A program made the translations under genes and the position numbers. From positions 1-31,061 of the forward strand of contig SFLE01000017.1 of assembly GCA_004553495.1 (NCBI GenBank): a stretch of DNA of 31,061 nt, in the 5' to 3' direction. The DNA is from Clostridiales bacterium (GTDB taxonomy: Bacteria; Bacillota; Clostridia; Oscillospirales; Oscillospiraceae). The notes below the pieces were generated by a model that was given only the letters and a program-made list of their open reading frames with translations, searched no databases and had not been told where the DNA came from. This document shows positions 15,119 through 22,373 of this stretch, one piece after another (the first letter of the stretch is position 1; each line of letters begins with the position of its first letter).

Positions 15119-15772
15119 GTGATAAAGATCCTGATAGTTGAAGACGAAAAACCGATATCCGACCTTATAAAGCTCAGCCTCAGCAAATCGGGCTACAACT
15201 GCGACTGCGTTTACGACGGCATGAAGGCCGCAGATGCGCTCGACGAAAAGGTCTACGATCTGGTGCTGCTTGATGTCATGCTGCCGCAGGTCGACGGCTT
15301 TGAACTCATGGAGTATATCCGCCCGCTCGGGGTGCCGGTGATATTCATAACGGCGAAAAACTCGGTAGCCGACAGAGTAAAGGGGCTGCGCATGGGTGCG
15401 GAGGACTATATAGTAAAGCCGTTCGAGGTACTCGAATTGCAGGCGAGGGTAGCTGTCGTTTTAAGGCGGTATAATAAAACCGACAGGGTGATAAGCATCG
15501 GCGGTCTGACCATCGACACGCAGTCCATGCAGGTGTTCCGTGACGAAAGCGAGATCGCGCTCACCCGCAAGGAGTTCGAGCTGCTTCTGCTGTTTGCGCG
15601 AAACCCCGGCACAGCGCTATACCGCGAGACCATATACGAGCGCGTGTGGGGCGGGGATTATACCTGCGGCTCAAAAACCGTGGATCTCCATGTCCAGCGC
15701 CTGCGCAAAAAGGTCGGCTGGGATAAAAGGCTGCGCGCCATCAATAAGGTGGGCTACAGATTGGAGGCGTGA
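15119..15772 (+). CDS. OmpR/PhoB-family response regulator
   Basis: A 217-residue transcription regulator. The receiver domain (residues 1-115) has the acidic pair EDE near 8-10, the phospho-acceptor D52 in LVLLDVMLP and K100 in DYIVKPFE. The C-terminal winged helix includes TRKEFELLLLFARNPG and ERVWGGDY, then the recognition helix TVDLHVQRLRKKV. The start is GTG at 15119 with AGGTGAT upstream. Its stop lies 1 nt before the ATG of the cognate kinase. A weak promoter may lie around 15067-15095. Targets probably include its own operon, which ends with an envelope amidase. Confidence 0.95.
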   Translation: MIKILIVEDEKPISDLIKLSLSKSGYNCDCVYDGMKAADALDEKVYDLVLLDVMLPQVDGFELMEYIRPLGVPVIFITAKNSVADRVKGLRMGAEDYIVKPFEVLELQARVAVVLRRYNKTDRVISIGGLTIDTQSMQVFRDESEIALTRKEFELLLLFARNPGTALYRETIYERVWGGDYTCGSKTVDLHVQRLRKKVGWDKRLRAINKVGYRLEA

Positions 15773-15773
15773 T

Positions 15774-17156
15774 ATGCGTTTCAGGCTCAAAATAACCGTT
15801 TGCATGATATGGCTGCTGTCGCTGTCATTCGGCATAGGCGGAAGCCTTATGCTGTCAAGCTCGTTTAACTCCGCTCTGGAACAGGAAAAGGATGCCGCCG
15901 AGAGCTCATACAGCTTTCTTGTAAAAACCGTGCAGATGGTAAACGACATATCGGCTCTGCCCAACCGCTCCGATATTACCGAGGTGATAAAGCAGCTTGA
16001 CAGCGTTGGCATGATCGGCTTCAGCTCCGTTTGGGTGTACGCCGATGACGAGATTATATACTGTTCCGGAGACCTTGAGCCCAAAGAGCTTGACGGCGTA
16101 AACGGCATAAGCGTTAAAACCCTCGACGACGGCAAAAGCTATTATAAGCTCAGCGGCGCTATCGAGACAGAGGCTGATACCCTGCATCTTACCGCGTTTT
16201 GGGACATTTCGTCCGTGTACGATATGCGGCATGAGCAATATAAGACATACATGATAGTTTTCGCTGCGACCATTGCCGTGGGTGCTGTGCTGTCATACCT
16301 TATGGCAAGGCTCATAACAAAACCGCTTGACAGGCTGACGAACGCAACGAAAAAGCTTGCCGCCGGAGAGCTTTCCTATCGCTGCGGCATAAAGAGCGGC
16401 GATGAGCTCGGTCAGCTTTCAAGAGACTTCGACGCAATGGCGTCAAAGCTTGAGGAGAACATGGAGCAGATGCAGGACACCGTGCACCGGCAGGAGGAGT
16501 TTATGGGCAGCTTTGCGCATGAGCTCAAGACCCCCATGACCTCCATTATCGGCTATGCCGACCTCCTGCGCGGTCAGAGCCTTAACGCGTCGGAGCGGAT
16601 GGACGCTGCAAATTACATTTTCTCCGAGGGCAAGCGCCTTGAGAGCCTGTCGCTGAAGCTGCTGGACATTATGGTGCTGAAAAACACAAAGCTCGATTTA
16701 AAAAGCACATCTCCGGCGCAGCTTATAGAAAGCGTCGTGCAGTATCTGAGACCGTCTTACGAAAAGCAGGGGATAACGATCAGCTACTCATGCGGCGTCG
16801 GACGGTGCCTGCTGGAGCCGGACCTTGTAAAATCGCTCATCGTAAATCTTATGGATAACGCGCGTAAAGCCCTCGATAGCGGCGGGCAGATAGATATAAG
16901 CTCAAAAATGCTCAGCGACGGATGCAGCATAACGGTAAAGGACAACGGCCCCGGCATTCCGCCGGAGGCGATGGCACACCTTACCGAGGCGTTTTACAGG
17001 GTAGATAAATCCCGCTCACGAGCACAGGGCGGCGCCGGACTGGGGCTTTCGCTGTGCAATGATATAGCAAGGCTGCATAACGGCAGCATAAGATTTGAAA
17101 GCAGCGCCGGAAACGGTACCGGCGTAACGGTGGAGCTTCACGGAGGTGCGGCATGA
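15774..17156 (+). CDS. Membrane sensor histidine kinase
   Basis: A 460-residue sensor kinase. Transmembrane helices are at about residues 7-29 and 158-178, with an extracytoplasmic sensor domain of about 130 residues between them. A HAMP domain (around 179-232, including ITKPLDRLTNATKKLAAGEL) follows. The dimerisation domain has the phospho-accepting H249 in FAHELKTPMTSIIGYADLLR. The ATPase domain has the N-box NLMDNARKAL, DNGPGIP and GGAGLGLSLCNDIARLH. ATG at 15774 follows TTGGAGGCG. The start is 1 nt after the response regulator gene and the stop overlaps the next gene by 4 nt. The signal is unknown; the amidase downstream suggests envelope stress or wall-active compounds. Confidence 0.95.
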   Translation: MRFRLKITVCMIWLLSLSFGIGGSLMLSSSFNSALEQEKDAAESSYSFLVKTVQMVNDISALPNRSDITEVIKQLDSVGMIGFSSVWVYADDEIIYCSGDLEPKELDGVNGISVKTLDDGKSYYKLSGAIETEADTLHLTAFWDISSVYDMRHEQYKTYMIVFAATIAVGAVLSYLMARLITKPLDRLTNATKKLAAGELSYRCGIKSGDELGQLSRDFDAMASKLEENMEQMQDTVHRQEEFMGSFAHELKTPMTSIIGYADLLRGQSLNASERMDAANYIFSEGKRLESLSLKLLDIMVLKNTKLDLKSTSPAQLIESVVQYLRPSYEKQGITISYSCGVGRCLLEPDLVKSLIVNLMDNARKALDSGGQIDISSKMLSDGCSITVKDNGPGIPPEAMAHLTEAFYRVDKSRSRAQGGAGLGLSLCNDIARLHNGSIRFESSAGNGTGVTVELHGGAA

Positions 17157-17926
17157 AAAACACAGCCTTAGCAATAGCTGCAATAATAATCGCCGTATGC
17201 ATCGGCTTCGGTATACCGCTTGCATCGGCAAAAATTCAGGATAACGCCCTTTTGAACGGCACCGAGAGCCTTGATAAAGCCGAAGCGACGCTTGGTTTAA
17301 ACGGCAGGGGCAGCATAAGTCTTGCACAAAAGTTTGTGCTCGTAGGCATTAACGACGGCATATATTCCGCCGACCTTTCGGAAGGCAAATATATGCTGGC
17401 GTCTCAGGCGGCAGAAAAAGCGCGGGAATATGCCGAAATGCTCGAACAATTCGGCATAAGGTGCGTACATCTGCAATCGGCTGAGTACATTGAGGAGGCC
17501 CCTCAGCCTATGCTCGTCGTTGACGACTCCGGCGAGCTTCCGTCTATCATAGTCTGGAGCGTGACCATTTACGACGAAAACGGCAGCATGACATTCACGA
17601 TCGACGACGAGACCGGAACGCTGCTTGCGCTTACCTACTATGCAAACGATTACACCGGCTGGACCGAGGCACAGCCCGTGCAGCCGGATATAGCGCTGCT
17701 GCGCGACATTGCGGATACATTTGCCGCGCTCATAGGAGCCAATATAAACAGCGTTTCTCCCGCGGAGAATATTCGACCGTATTATACGGACTATATTTTC
17801 ATAAACGCCGTTTTTGCCGACGGGCAGGAGATAGGCGGCGAGAGCGATGACGATAAGATGAGCAATGCCCTGCTGCTGCGCATATGCGACAAGGGCTACA
17901 GCTTTAATCATGAAATGTACGGGTGA
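17153..17926 (+). CDS. Membrane-anchored or secreted protein of unknown function
   Basis: A 257-residue protein I do not recognise. An N-terminal hydrophobic segment (about residues 4-24) ending in LASA looks like a signal peptide or anchor. The rest is soluble, acidic and extracytoplasmic by prediction. A segment around VWSVTIYDENGSMTFTIDDE followed by TGTLLALTYY resembles PepSY-type beta-alpha-beta repeats with an aromatic/acidic pattern, but this is weak. ATG at 17153 has GGAGGTG upstream and overlaps the kinase stop. Its stop is 5 nt from the ATG of the amidase. Its place between sensor kinase and amidase suggests it modulates one of them, by inference only. Confidence 0.75.
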   Translation: MKNTALAIAAIIIAVCIGFGIPLASAKIQDNALLNGTESLDKAEATLGLNGRGSISLAQKFVLVGINDGIYSADLSEGKYMLASQAAEKAREYAEMLEQFGIRCVHLQSAEYIEEAPQPMLVVDDSGELPSIIVWSVTIYDENGSMTFTIDDETGTLLALTYYANDYTGWTEAQPVQPDIALLRDIADTFAALIGANINSVSPAENIRPYYTDYIFINAVFADGQEIGGESDDDKMSNALLLRICDKGYSFNHEMYG

Positions 17927-17931
17927 GAGAA

Positions 17932-18534
17932 ATGAGACACAGAAAAAACCACGCATTAGCGGTGATAGCCGCGCTCATAGCCATTGCCATAATAGCGGTG
18001 GCGGCAGTAAAGAGCGATATATTCGTAAATAAAAACACCGTGCGCGATGAGCCGGCACCGGATTGGGTCGATGTTCAGCTTATAACGGTCGACGGTCACT
18101 CGCGCCGCGGCGTTAAGCTTGAGGAGATAAACGACATTGTCGTTCACTATGTCGGCAATCCAAACACTACCGCGCAGCAGAACAGAAACTACTTTGACGG
18201 CACCGAGAGCACGGTCAGCTCACATTTTGTCGTAGGGCTTGACGGCGAGATCATACAGTGCCTCCCGTTGGACGAAAAATCATCGGCCACCAGCGAGCGT
18301 AACCGCGATACCATTTCCATAGAGGTCTGCCATCCCGATGAAAGCGGCAAGTTTACCGAGGCTACATACGCCTCTCTCGTCCGTCTTACGGCGTGGCTCT
18401 GCGATACATACGGGCTGTCGGTCGAGCATGTCATCCGCCATTACGATACCTGCGGCAAGGAATGCCCCCTGTATTTCGTTGAGCACGAGGACGCATGGGA
18501 GCGCTTTAAATCGGATGTTGACGCATCCATATAG
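17932..18534 (+). CDS. N-acetylmuramoyl-L-alanine amidase (amidase_2 family), membrane-anchored
   Basis: A 200-residue protein. An uncleaved or signal-like hydrophobic helix (about 9-27) precedes an extracytoplasmic amidase_2 domain that cuts the bond between muramic acid and the stem peptide. Probable zinc ligands are H72 (IVVHYVG), H170 (VIRHYD) and C178 in GKECP. E131 in SIEVCHPD fits the catalytic region, and SSHFVVGLDGEIIQCLP is family-typical. ATG at 17932 has GGTGAG upstream; GTG at 17923, overlapping the previous stop, would add three residues. It is the last gene of the two-component operon and a likely effector in wall remodelling. Confidence 0.93.
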   Translation: MRHRKNHALAVIAALIAIAIIAVAAVKSDIFVNKNTVRDEPAPDWVDVQLITVDGHSRRGVKLEEINDIVVHYVGNPNTTAQQNRNYFDGTESTVSSHFVVGLDGEIIQCLPLDEKSSATSERNRDTISIEVCHPDESGKFTEATYASLVRLTAWLCDTYGLSVEHVIRHYDTCGKECPLYFVEHEDAWERFKSDVDASI

Positions 18535-18537
18535 CAA

Positions 18538-18571
18538 AAACCACACAGGCAAAACGCCTGTGTGGTTTGTT
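18538..18571. terminator. Bidirectional terminator
   Basis: AAACCACACAGGC (18538-18550) and GCCTGTGTGGTTT (18556-18568) form a perfect 13-bp stem around AAAAC, between the converging amidase and symporter genes. A-rich sequence on the left and TTTGTTT on the right allow use from both sides. Confidence 0.92.
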
Positions 18572-18583
18572 TATAGAGAGAAG

Positions 18584-19876
18584 TTATGCTTCGATTTCCT
18601 TTGCGGGATCCTTTGCGAGCTTCTTCTGGAGCCAATCCTTGCCGTTTACGAAGCGCTCAACTATGAAGGACACAACATAGTCGCCTGCTGCGTTTACCAT
18701 GGTCGCGGGAGGATCGACGAGGTTTCCTATAGCCAGTGCGATGGGGAATGCGATTGCGAGCTGGTCAGGGAAGAACAGCGTGCACAAAACGAGCTCGCCG
18801 GTACCGCCGCCTCCAGGTATGCCGCTCATTGCGACAGAGGAGAATACCGCAACGATTATAGCCAGTATCGCCTGACCGGTGCCGAAGTCCAGACCGAATA
18901 TGCCGAACAGGAATGCGACCTTTACAATGGCGCTCATTGCCGAGCCGTCCATGTGCATCGTTGCGCCAATGGGGATGACTATGTTGGAAACTTCCTTGGA
19001 AACGCCGGTCTCCTCGCAGACCTCCATGTTAGTCGGGATGGTCGCAACGGAGGAACAGGTGCCGAACGATACCGCAGCGGGACGGAACAGGTGCTTCCAC
19101 ATGACCTTTGCGCCGCCCTTGCCGCCGCCGAAACGGGCGTAGATGGGGAAGAAGATGAACATATATGCAAAGCACAGCACATAGTAAACTATGAGGGTGC
19201 GGCTATAGTCGCCGATGAGGTCGGGGCCGTAGGTAGCAACGAGGTATGCAAAGAAGCCGAAGAAGCCGATAGGAGCGTAGTAGGTGATGATCTTAACGAC
19301 ATTCATGAGAATGGTCGTAAGGTTATCGAGCATTTTGGCGACCATGGTCTCCTTGCCGCCGGCCATCTGTATACCGAAGCCGAAGAAGATGGCTGCGATT
19401 ATCAGCGGGAGTATTGCCTTGCGGCTCCAAAGCTCGGTGAAGTCGGGCTTTGTAAAGAAGTTAATGATCATATCGGTAACGCCGAGAGTTGCATCGACCT
19501 CGCCTTCAGCTACCGTGTAGCTGCCGCTGACGATGGGGAAGCAGCGCACAACTATGTACATGATAACAGCGGCGATGGCTGCCGTTACGAAGAATGTACC
19601 AACGGTGATGCCCATTACCTTGCCCGCGCGCTTTGCGCTCGACATATTTGCAATAGCAGAGGATATCGAGCAGAAAACCATTGGAACAACAACACAGAAC
19701 ATGAGGTTTATAAACACCGTTCCGAGAGGCTCGAGAACGGTTGCGCCCTTGGACACGACCTCGCCTGAGGCGTCCTTTACAACAGGATTGAGTGCACCGA
19801 CGACGCAGCCGCCGATAATGCCCAGAAGCATGAATATTATAAAGCCGTATGATTTAAAGAAAGATTTTTTCGTCAT
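18584..19876 (-). CDS. Dicarboxylate/amino acid:cation symporter (DAACS family)
   Basis: A 430-residue GltP/DctA-type secondary transporter that imports glutamate, aspartate or C4-dicarboxylates with Na+ or H+. Marks are the SFGTCSSVATIPTNME serine-rich re-entrant loop 1, PIGATMHMDGSAM with the NMDGT-like cation/substrate motif (here HMDGS), the second re-entrant loop SGIPGGGG and DPPATMVNAAGDYV near the end. ATG at 19876 follows TAGGAG; a longer frame to 19963 would include the promoter. It is divergent from an AraC regulator. The nearby fumarase and malic enzyme genes suggest dicarboxylate uptake, but substrate choice is inference. Confidence 0.94.
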   Translation of the reverse strand: MTKKSFFKSYGFIIFMLLGIIGGCVVGALNPVVKDASGEVVSKGATVLEPLGTVFINLMFCVVVPMVFCSISSAIANMSSAKRAGKVMGITVGTFFVTAAIAAVIMYIVVRCFPIVSGSYTVAEGEVDATLGVTDMIINFFTKPDFTELWSRKAILPLIIAAIFFGFGIQMAGGKETMVAKMLDNLTTILMNVVKIITYYAPIGFFGFFAYLVATYGPDLIGDYSRTLIVYYVLCFAYMFIFFPIYARFGGGKGGAKVMWKHLFRPAAVSFGTCSSVATIPTNMEVCEETGVSKEVSNIVIPIGATMHMDGSAMSAIVKVAFLFGIFGLDFGTGQAILAIIVAVFSSVAMSGIPGGGGTGELVLCTLFFPDQLAIAFPIALAIGNLVDPPATMVNAAGDYVVSFIVERFVNGKDWLQKKLAKDPAKEIEA

Positions 19877-19907
19877 TACATACACTCCTAAAATGTTTTC
19901 TGAGAAA

Positions 19908-19936
19908 ATTATATTCAGAACTATTTGCCATGTAAA
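19908..19936 (-). promoter_or_regulatory. sigma-A promoter of the DAACS symporter
   Basis: On the minus strand TTTACA (19936-19931) and a perfect TATAAT (19913-19908) are 17 bp apart. It is back to back with the AraC gene promoter; the two -35 boxes are 13 bp apart. Confidence 0.78.
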
Positions 19937-19949
19937 TTGACAATAGTGC

Positions 19950-19978
19950 TTGAAACATTGCAAATCGTGCTATATAAT
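19950..19978 (+). promoter_or_regulatory. sigma-A promoter of the AraC-family regulator gene
   Basis: TTGAAA (19950-19955) and a perfect TATAAT (19973-19978) are 17 bp apart. A perfect TTGACA at 19938-19943 lies just upstream, between the two divergent promoters. Confidence 0.75.
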
Positions 19979-20005
19979 ACCTATCAGCAACGATGCGGAG
20001 GCAGA

Positions 20006-20851
20006 ATGATGACACAGCGGTATCAATATGCAAACGACGGCTATCTGAACGAGAACTTCCGCCTTTTCCACCTCAAGGACACTTCCGGTCAGGAAAAGGA
20101 CTTTCATTTTCATGAGTTTGACAAGCTCGTGATACTCATATCCGGAAGCGTTGATTACACCGTTGAGGGCACGACCTACAGGCTCGAGCCGTGGGATGTG
20201 CTGCTCGTGCGGCATCACATGATACATAAGGCTACTATCGATCTTAGCGTTCCGTATGAGAGGGTCATAATCTACCTTGACGCTGCGTATGTAGAGCGGT
20301 TCGCGCCGGAGGCAGGGCTCCTGGACTGTTTCACCGTAGCAGAAAAGCGGGGCTATTGCCTTGTAAGACCGTCTCGGGACAGCATACCGGAGCTGAGATC
20401 GGATATAGAGCGGCTTGAGAGCGTTATGGATGATAAGCTTTTCGGAGGGGACATTATGCGCGGTACAATGCTTGCACAGCTCCTTGTCAGGATAAACCGT
20501 GTAACTCTCAGCAACACCGCAAATGTGACCGTCAAAACCGAGGACGGCGGCAGGATAGCTCCCGCGCTGTCGTTTATCAATGAAAATATAACCGGAGAGC
20601 TCGGCATAGACGATATGGCCGCAATGTGCTATATGAGCCGCTATCACTTTATGCGCACATTTAAAGCGCAGACCGGCTGCACGGTGCACAATTATATTCG
20701 CCAGAAGCGTCTCGTGCTCGCTGCCCGACTTATACGGGAGGGGATGGCGGCATCGGCTGCCGCAGTCGAGTGCGGTTTTTCCGACTACTCCGCATTCCAC
20801 CGCGCATTTACGAAAACCTTCAGGGTAAGCCCGGGGAAAATCAAGAAATAA
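20006..20851 (+). CDS. AraC-family transcriptional regulator with cupin sensor domain
   Basis: A 281-residue regulator. The N-terminal cupin domain (about 20-130) includes HFHEFDKLVILISGSVDY and LEPWDVLLVRHHMIHK, with His residues that may hold a metal or ligand. The C-terminal double helix-turn-helix (about 185-281) includes MAAMCYMSRYHFMRTFKAQT and the signature AAAVECGFSDYSAFHRAFTK followed by SPGKIKK. ATG at 20006 (or 20009) follows GCGGAGG. Its position divergent from the symporter gene suggests it senses a transported or related compound and controls the shared intergenic region; that is inference from layout. Confidence 0.92.
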   Translation: MMTQRYQYANDGYLNENFRLFHLKDTSGQEKDFHFHEFDKLVILISGSVDYTVEGTTYRLEPWDVLLVRHHMIHKATIDLSVPYERVIIYLDAAYVERFAPEAGLLDCFTVAEKRGYCLVRPSRDSIPELRSDIERLESVMDDKLFGGDIMRGTMLAQLLVRINRVTLSNTANVTVKTEDGGRIAPALSFINENITGELGIDDMAAMCYMSRYHFMRTFKAQTGCTVHNYIRQKRLVLAARLIREGMAASAAAVECGFSDYSAFHRAFTKTFRVSPGKIKK

Positions 20852-20861
20852 TATTATGTAA

Positions 20862-20893
20862 ACCGCAGGGGCACGACCCTGCGGTGTTTTTTT
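20862..20893. terminator. Intrinsic terminator after the AraC gene
   Basis: ACCGCAGGG (20862-20870) and CCCTGCGGT (20877-20885) form a 9-bp stem with loop GCACGA, then G and seven T. The T run reaches the stop codon of the converging coat gene. Confidence 0.88.
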
Positions 20894-21143
20894 AGCCCTG
20901 AGCTCCGGCAAACTTCTGCTTTACCTGATCCATCTTCTGCTGCTGAGCCTGCTCGGTGGTGTACCAGCCGTGGTTTGACATCTCTTTATATATGCTGTCC
21001 TGCATGCAGAGACTGTCATTGAGCGCAGTGGTAAACGCCTGATGCACATTCGCTGTGCTCGATTCGATGCTGCCGTGCATGAACAGGTCGCACACGCCCT
21101 TTGTGGTGAGAAGAAGGTTTTCCATAATATCTTTGTCATTCAT
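20892..21143 (-). CDS. CotF-like spore coat protein
   Basis: An 83-residue small protein matching the Coat F domain pattern: NDKDIMENLLLTTKGVCDLF at the start, a middle NVHQAFTTALNDSLCMQDSIY, and YTTEQAQQQKMDQVKQKFAG at the end. Such proteins form helical bundles in the coat of clostridial spores. ATG at 21143 follows AAGGAGG. It is the second gene of a two-gene unit; the first lies 12 nt upstream and appears to be a shorter relative. Confidence 0.88.
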   Translation of the reverse strand: MNDKDIMENLLLTTKGVCDLFMHGSIESSTANVHQAFTTALNDSLCMQDSIYKEMSNHGWYTTEQAQQQKMDQVKQKFAGAQG

Positions 21144-21155
21144 ATCCGTGCCTCC

Positions 21156-21329
21156 TTAAACAAGATTTAAAAACTGGGTGAACAGCTTCTGATTTTCGTT
21201 AACATACTGCTGCACCTGACGCTTGAGAGCGGGATCGGTGAGCTGATTTGCAGCAAGGTTGCACTGGGTCATGAGAAACTTGGTGTGACCGAGCGCATCT
21301 TCAATGTAGAGCAGTTCTTTAGGTGTCAT
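21156..21329 (-). CDS. Short CotF-related spore protein
   Basis: A 57-residue protein beginning MTPKELLYIEDALGHTKFL. It has a Cys in LMTQCNLAANQL and a helical end with VQQYVNENQKLF. The composition, rich in Gln, Asn and Leu, and the position next to a CotF-like gene support a spore coat role; homologues of this type are annotated as coat or hypothetical proteins in Clostridia. ATG at 21329 follows TTGGAGGTAAC; a longer frame to 21413 would contain the promoter. It is first in the unit, behind a sigma-G-like promoter. Confidence 0.8.
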   Translation of the reverse strand: MTPKELLYIEDALGHTKFLMTQCNLAANQLTDPALKRQVQQYVNENQKLFTQFLNLV

Positions 21330-21361
21330 AATGTTACCTCCAATAAAATTTTGTCCGCTAA

Positions 21362-21390
21362 TAGTATTGCCCAAGTGTACACCGTTATGC
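21362..21390 (-). promoter_or_regulatory. Candidate forespore (sigma-G/sigma-F-like) promoter of the coat genes
   Basis: On the minus strand GCATA (21390-21386) and AATACTA (21368-21362) are 17 bp apart. This is close to the B. subtilis sigma-G pattern (GMATR, about 17-18 bp, CATNMTA), with one mismatch. The overlapping string GGCAATACTA also fits the sigma-F -10 pattern GGNNANAMTA, although its spacer is 14 bp. The ATG is 32 nt downstream. Confidence 0.5.
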
Positions 21391-21440
21391 GAAAATCGAA
21401 AAAATATTTCCAAATCAGCCTTTTGGCGGCGCTAACGGTC

Positions 21441-21469
21441 TTGAATTTGCGCAGATGTTGTGCTATCCT
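21441..21469 (+). promoter_or_regulatory. Promoter of the flavodoxin-like gene
   Basis: TTGAAT (21441-21446) and TATCCT (21464-21469) are 17 bp apart; the ATG is at 21500. Confidence 0.55.
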
Positions 21470-21499
21470 ATATGCACAAACAATACAGGGGGTATAGTT

Positions 21500-22003
21500 A
21501 TGTTCAGTTCAATAGTTTATACTTCAACTACCGGCTCATGCAAAAAATACGCAGAGCTCCTCTCGGCAAGACTTCACATCCCCGCGCGTCCGCTTGGCAA
21601 GGAATATGTTCCTGCCGACACCAAGATCATTTATGTCGGCTGGCTGTTTGCCGGCAAGATAATGGGCTATGACAAGGCTGCCGCAAAGTACGACATCGGC
21701 GCGGTCGTCCAGGTCGGAATGAGCCCCGCTTCTGAAAAGAGCGAGTCCGTCGGTCGCAAAAAGAATGCGATAGACCCCAGCGTTCCGCTGTTCACCCGTC
21801 AGGGCGGCTTTAATATAAACAAGCTTCCGCTGCCCTTCAAGCTTGTGATGAAGGTGAAGAATAAGGAAATCGCGGCGAGATTCGAGGGCAAGACTAATCT
21901 TACCGACGCTCAGAAGGCAACATTTAAGATGGCAAAGACTGGCGTAGGCGAGCCGCCCTGCTGGTGCGTTGACGATATCGTTAAATGGTGCAAGAATAAC
22001 TAA
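21500..22003 (+). CDS. Flavodoxin-domain protein
   Basis: A 167-residue protein. The start FSSIVYTSTTGSCKKYAELL is a flavodoxin-like phosphate-binding loop (TSTTGSCKKYA), expected to hold FMN phosphate. The segment KIIYVGWLFAGKIMGYDKA resembles the second flavin loop of flavodoxin-domain (protoporphyrinogen oxidase-like) proteins. A C-terminal CWCVDDIVKWC contains three Cys. It is likely a small electron carrier or FMN oxidoreductase in the cytosol; the partner is unknown. ATG at 21500 follows AGGGGGT; the longer frame from 21455 starts inside the promoter. The gene is monocistronic, followed by a structured intergenic region. Confidence 0.8.
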   Translation: MFSSIVYTSTTGSCKKYAELLSARLHIPARPLGKEYVPADTKIIYVGWLFAGKIMGYDKAAAKYDIGAVVQVGMSPASEKSESVGRKKNAIDPSVPLFTRQGGFNINKLPLPFKLVMKVKNKEIAARFEGKTNLTDAQKATFKMAKTGVGEPPCWCVDDIVKWCKNN

Positions 22004-22020
22004 TCAGTATTTCATTTATT

Positions 22021-22324
22021 GGGAGGGCATTGCCTGACCTTTCATTGAGATAGCTGCCGTGCGGCAATGCCGAGCTGCTTTGAGCTGTGATATCGAGGAG
22101 CCCACACCGAGTTATCTGCTTCCCTGCTCGAGGGAGATCGCGCATAACGCACAGCAAAAACCTGTTTCGGAGGCTTTGCCTGACCAGCGCAGACGGTCTG
22201 TGGCTCAGCCGGCGAAACAAATAGCGCGCATCGGATGGGCGCGAGCCCTCGGGAACTGAGCACTCCCGAGCAGAGTGCGCTCTGAAAATGCAGAAAACAA
22301 GGCGGGAGTTTGGTTGACTCCCGC
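22021..22324 (+). ncRNA. Candidate structured non-coding RNA (6S-like rod possible)
   Basis: No convincing ORF lies between 22004 and 22373, yet the DNA is dense in RNA-like pairing and ends at an intrinsic terminator. A perfect 9-bp hairpin pairs 22026-22034 with 22063-22071. A long irregular rod then nests CGAGGG (22129-22134) with CCCTCG (22246-22251), CGCGC (22139-22143) with GCGCG (22224-22228), GTTTCG (22164-22169) with CGAAAC (22213-22218), GGCT (22172) with AGCC (22207) and GACC (22182) with GGTC (22195). Rod shape and length would suit 6S RNA, but I cannot match its consensus firmly and see no clear promoter. Not a tmRNA, RNase P or SRP RNA by their signature motifs. Confidence 0.45.
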
Positions 22325-22335
22325 TTTGCTTTTGC
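22302..22335 (+). terminator. Intrinsic terminator at the end of the structured RNA
   Basis: GCGGGAGT (22302-22309) pairs perfectly with ACTCCCGC (22317-22324) around TTGGTTG, followed by the T-rich TTTGCTTTTGC. The right arm contains most of the -35 box of the fumarase promoter. Confidence 0.75.
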
Positions 22336-22342
22336 TTATAAT
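22314..22342 (+). promoter_or_regulatory. sigma-A promoter of the fumarase-malic enzyme operon
   Basis: TTGACT (22314-22319) and a perfect TATAAT (22337-22342) are 17 bp apart. The first ATG with a good ribosome site is at 22374. Confidence 0.8.
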
Positions 22343-22373
22343 TGTGGGGTAAACTGAATTGATGGAGCAGAAA

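Noticed and set aside
18338..19768. 476-codon plus-strand frame opposite the symporter
   Set aside because: The translation is Glu/Cys/His-rich and low in order, while the minus strand encodes a clear DAACS transporter.
22021..22324. tmRNA, RNase P RNA or SRP RNA
   Set aside because: I looked for the tRNA-like end with CCA, the RNase P core motifs and the SRP GGAA/GCAG helix and did not find them. Only the rod-like 6S possibility remains open.
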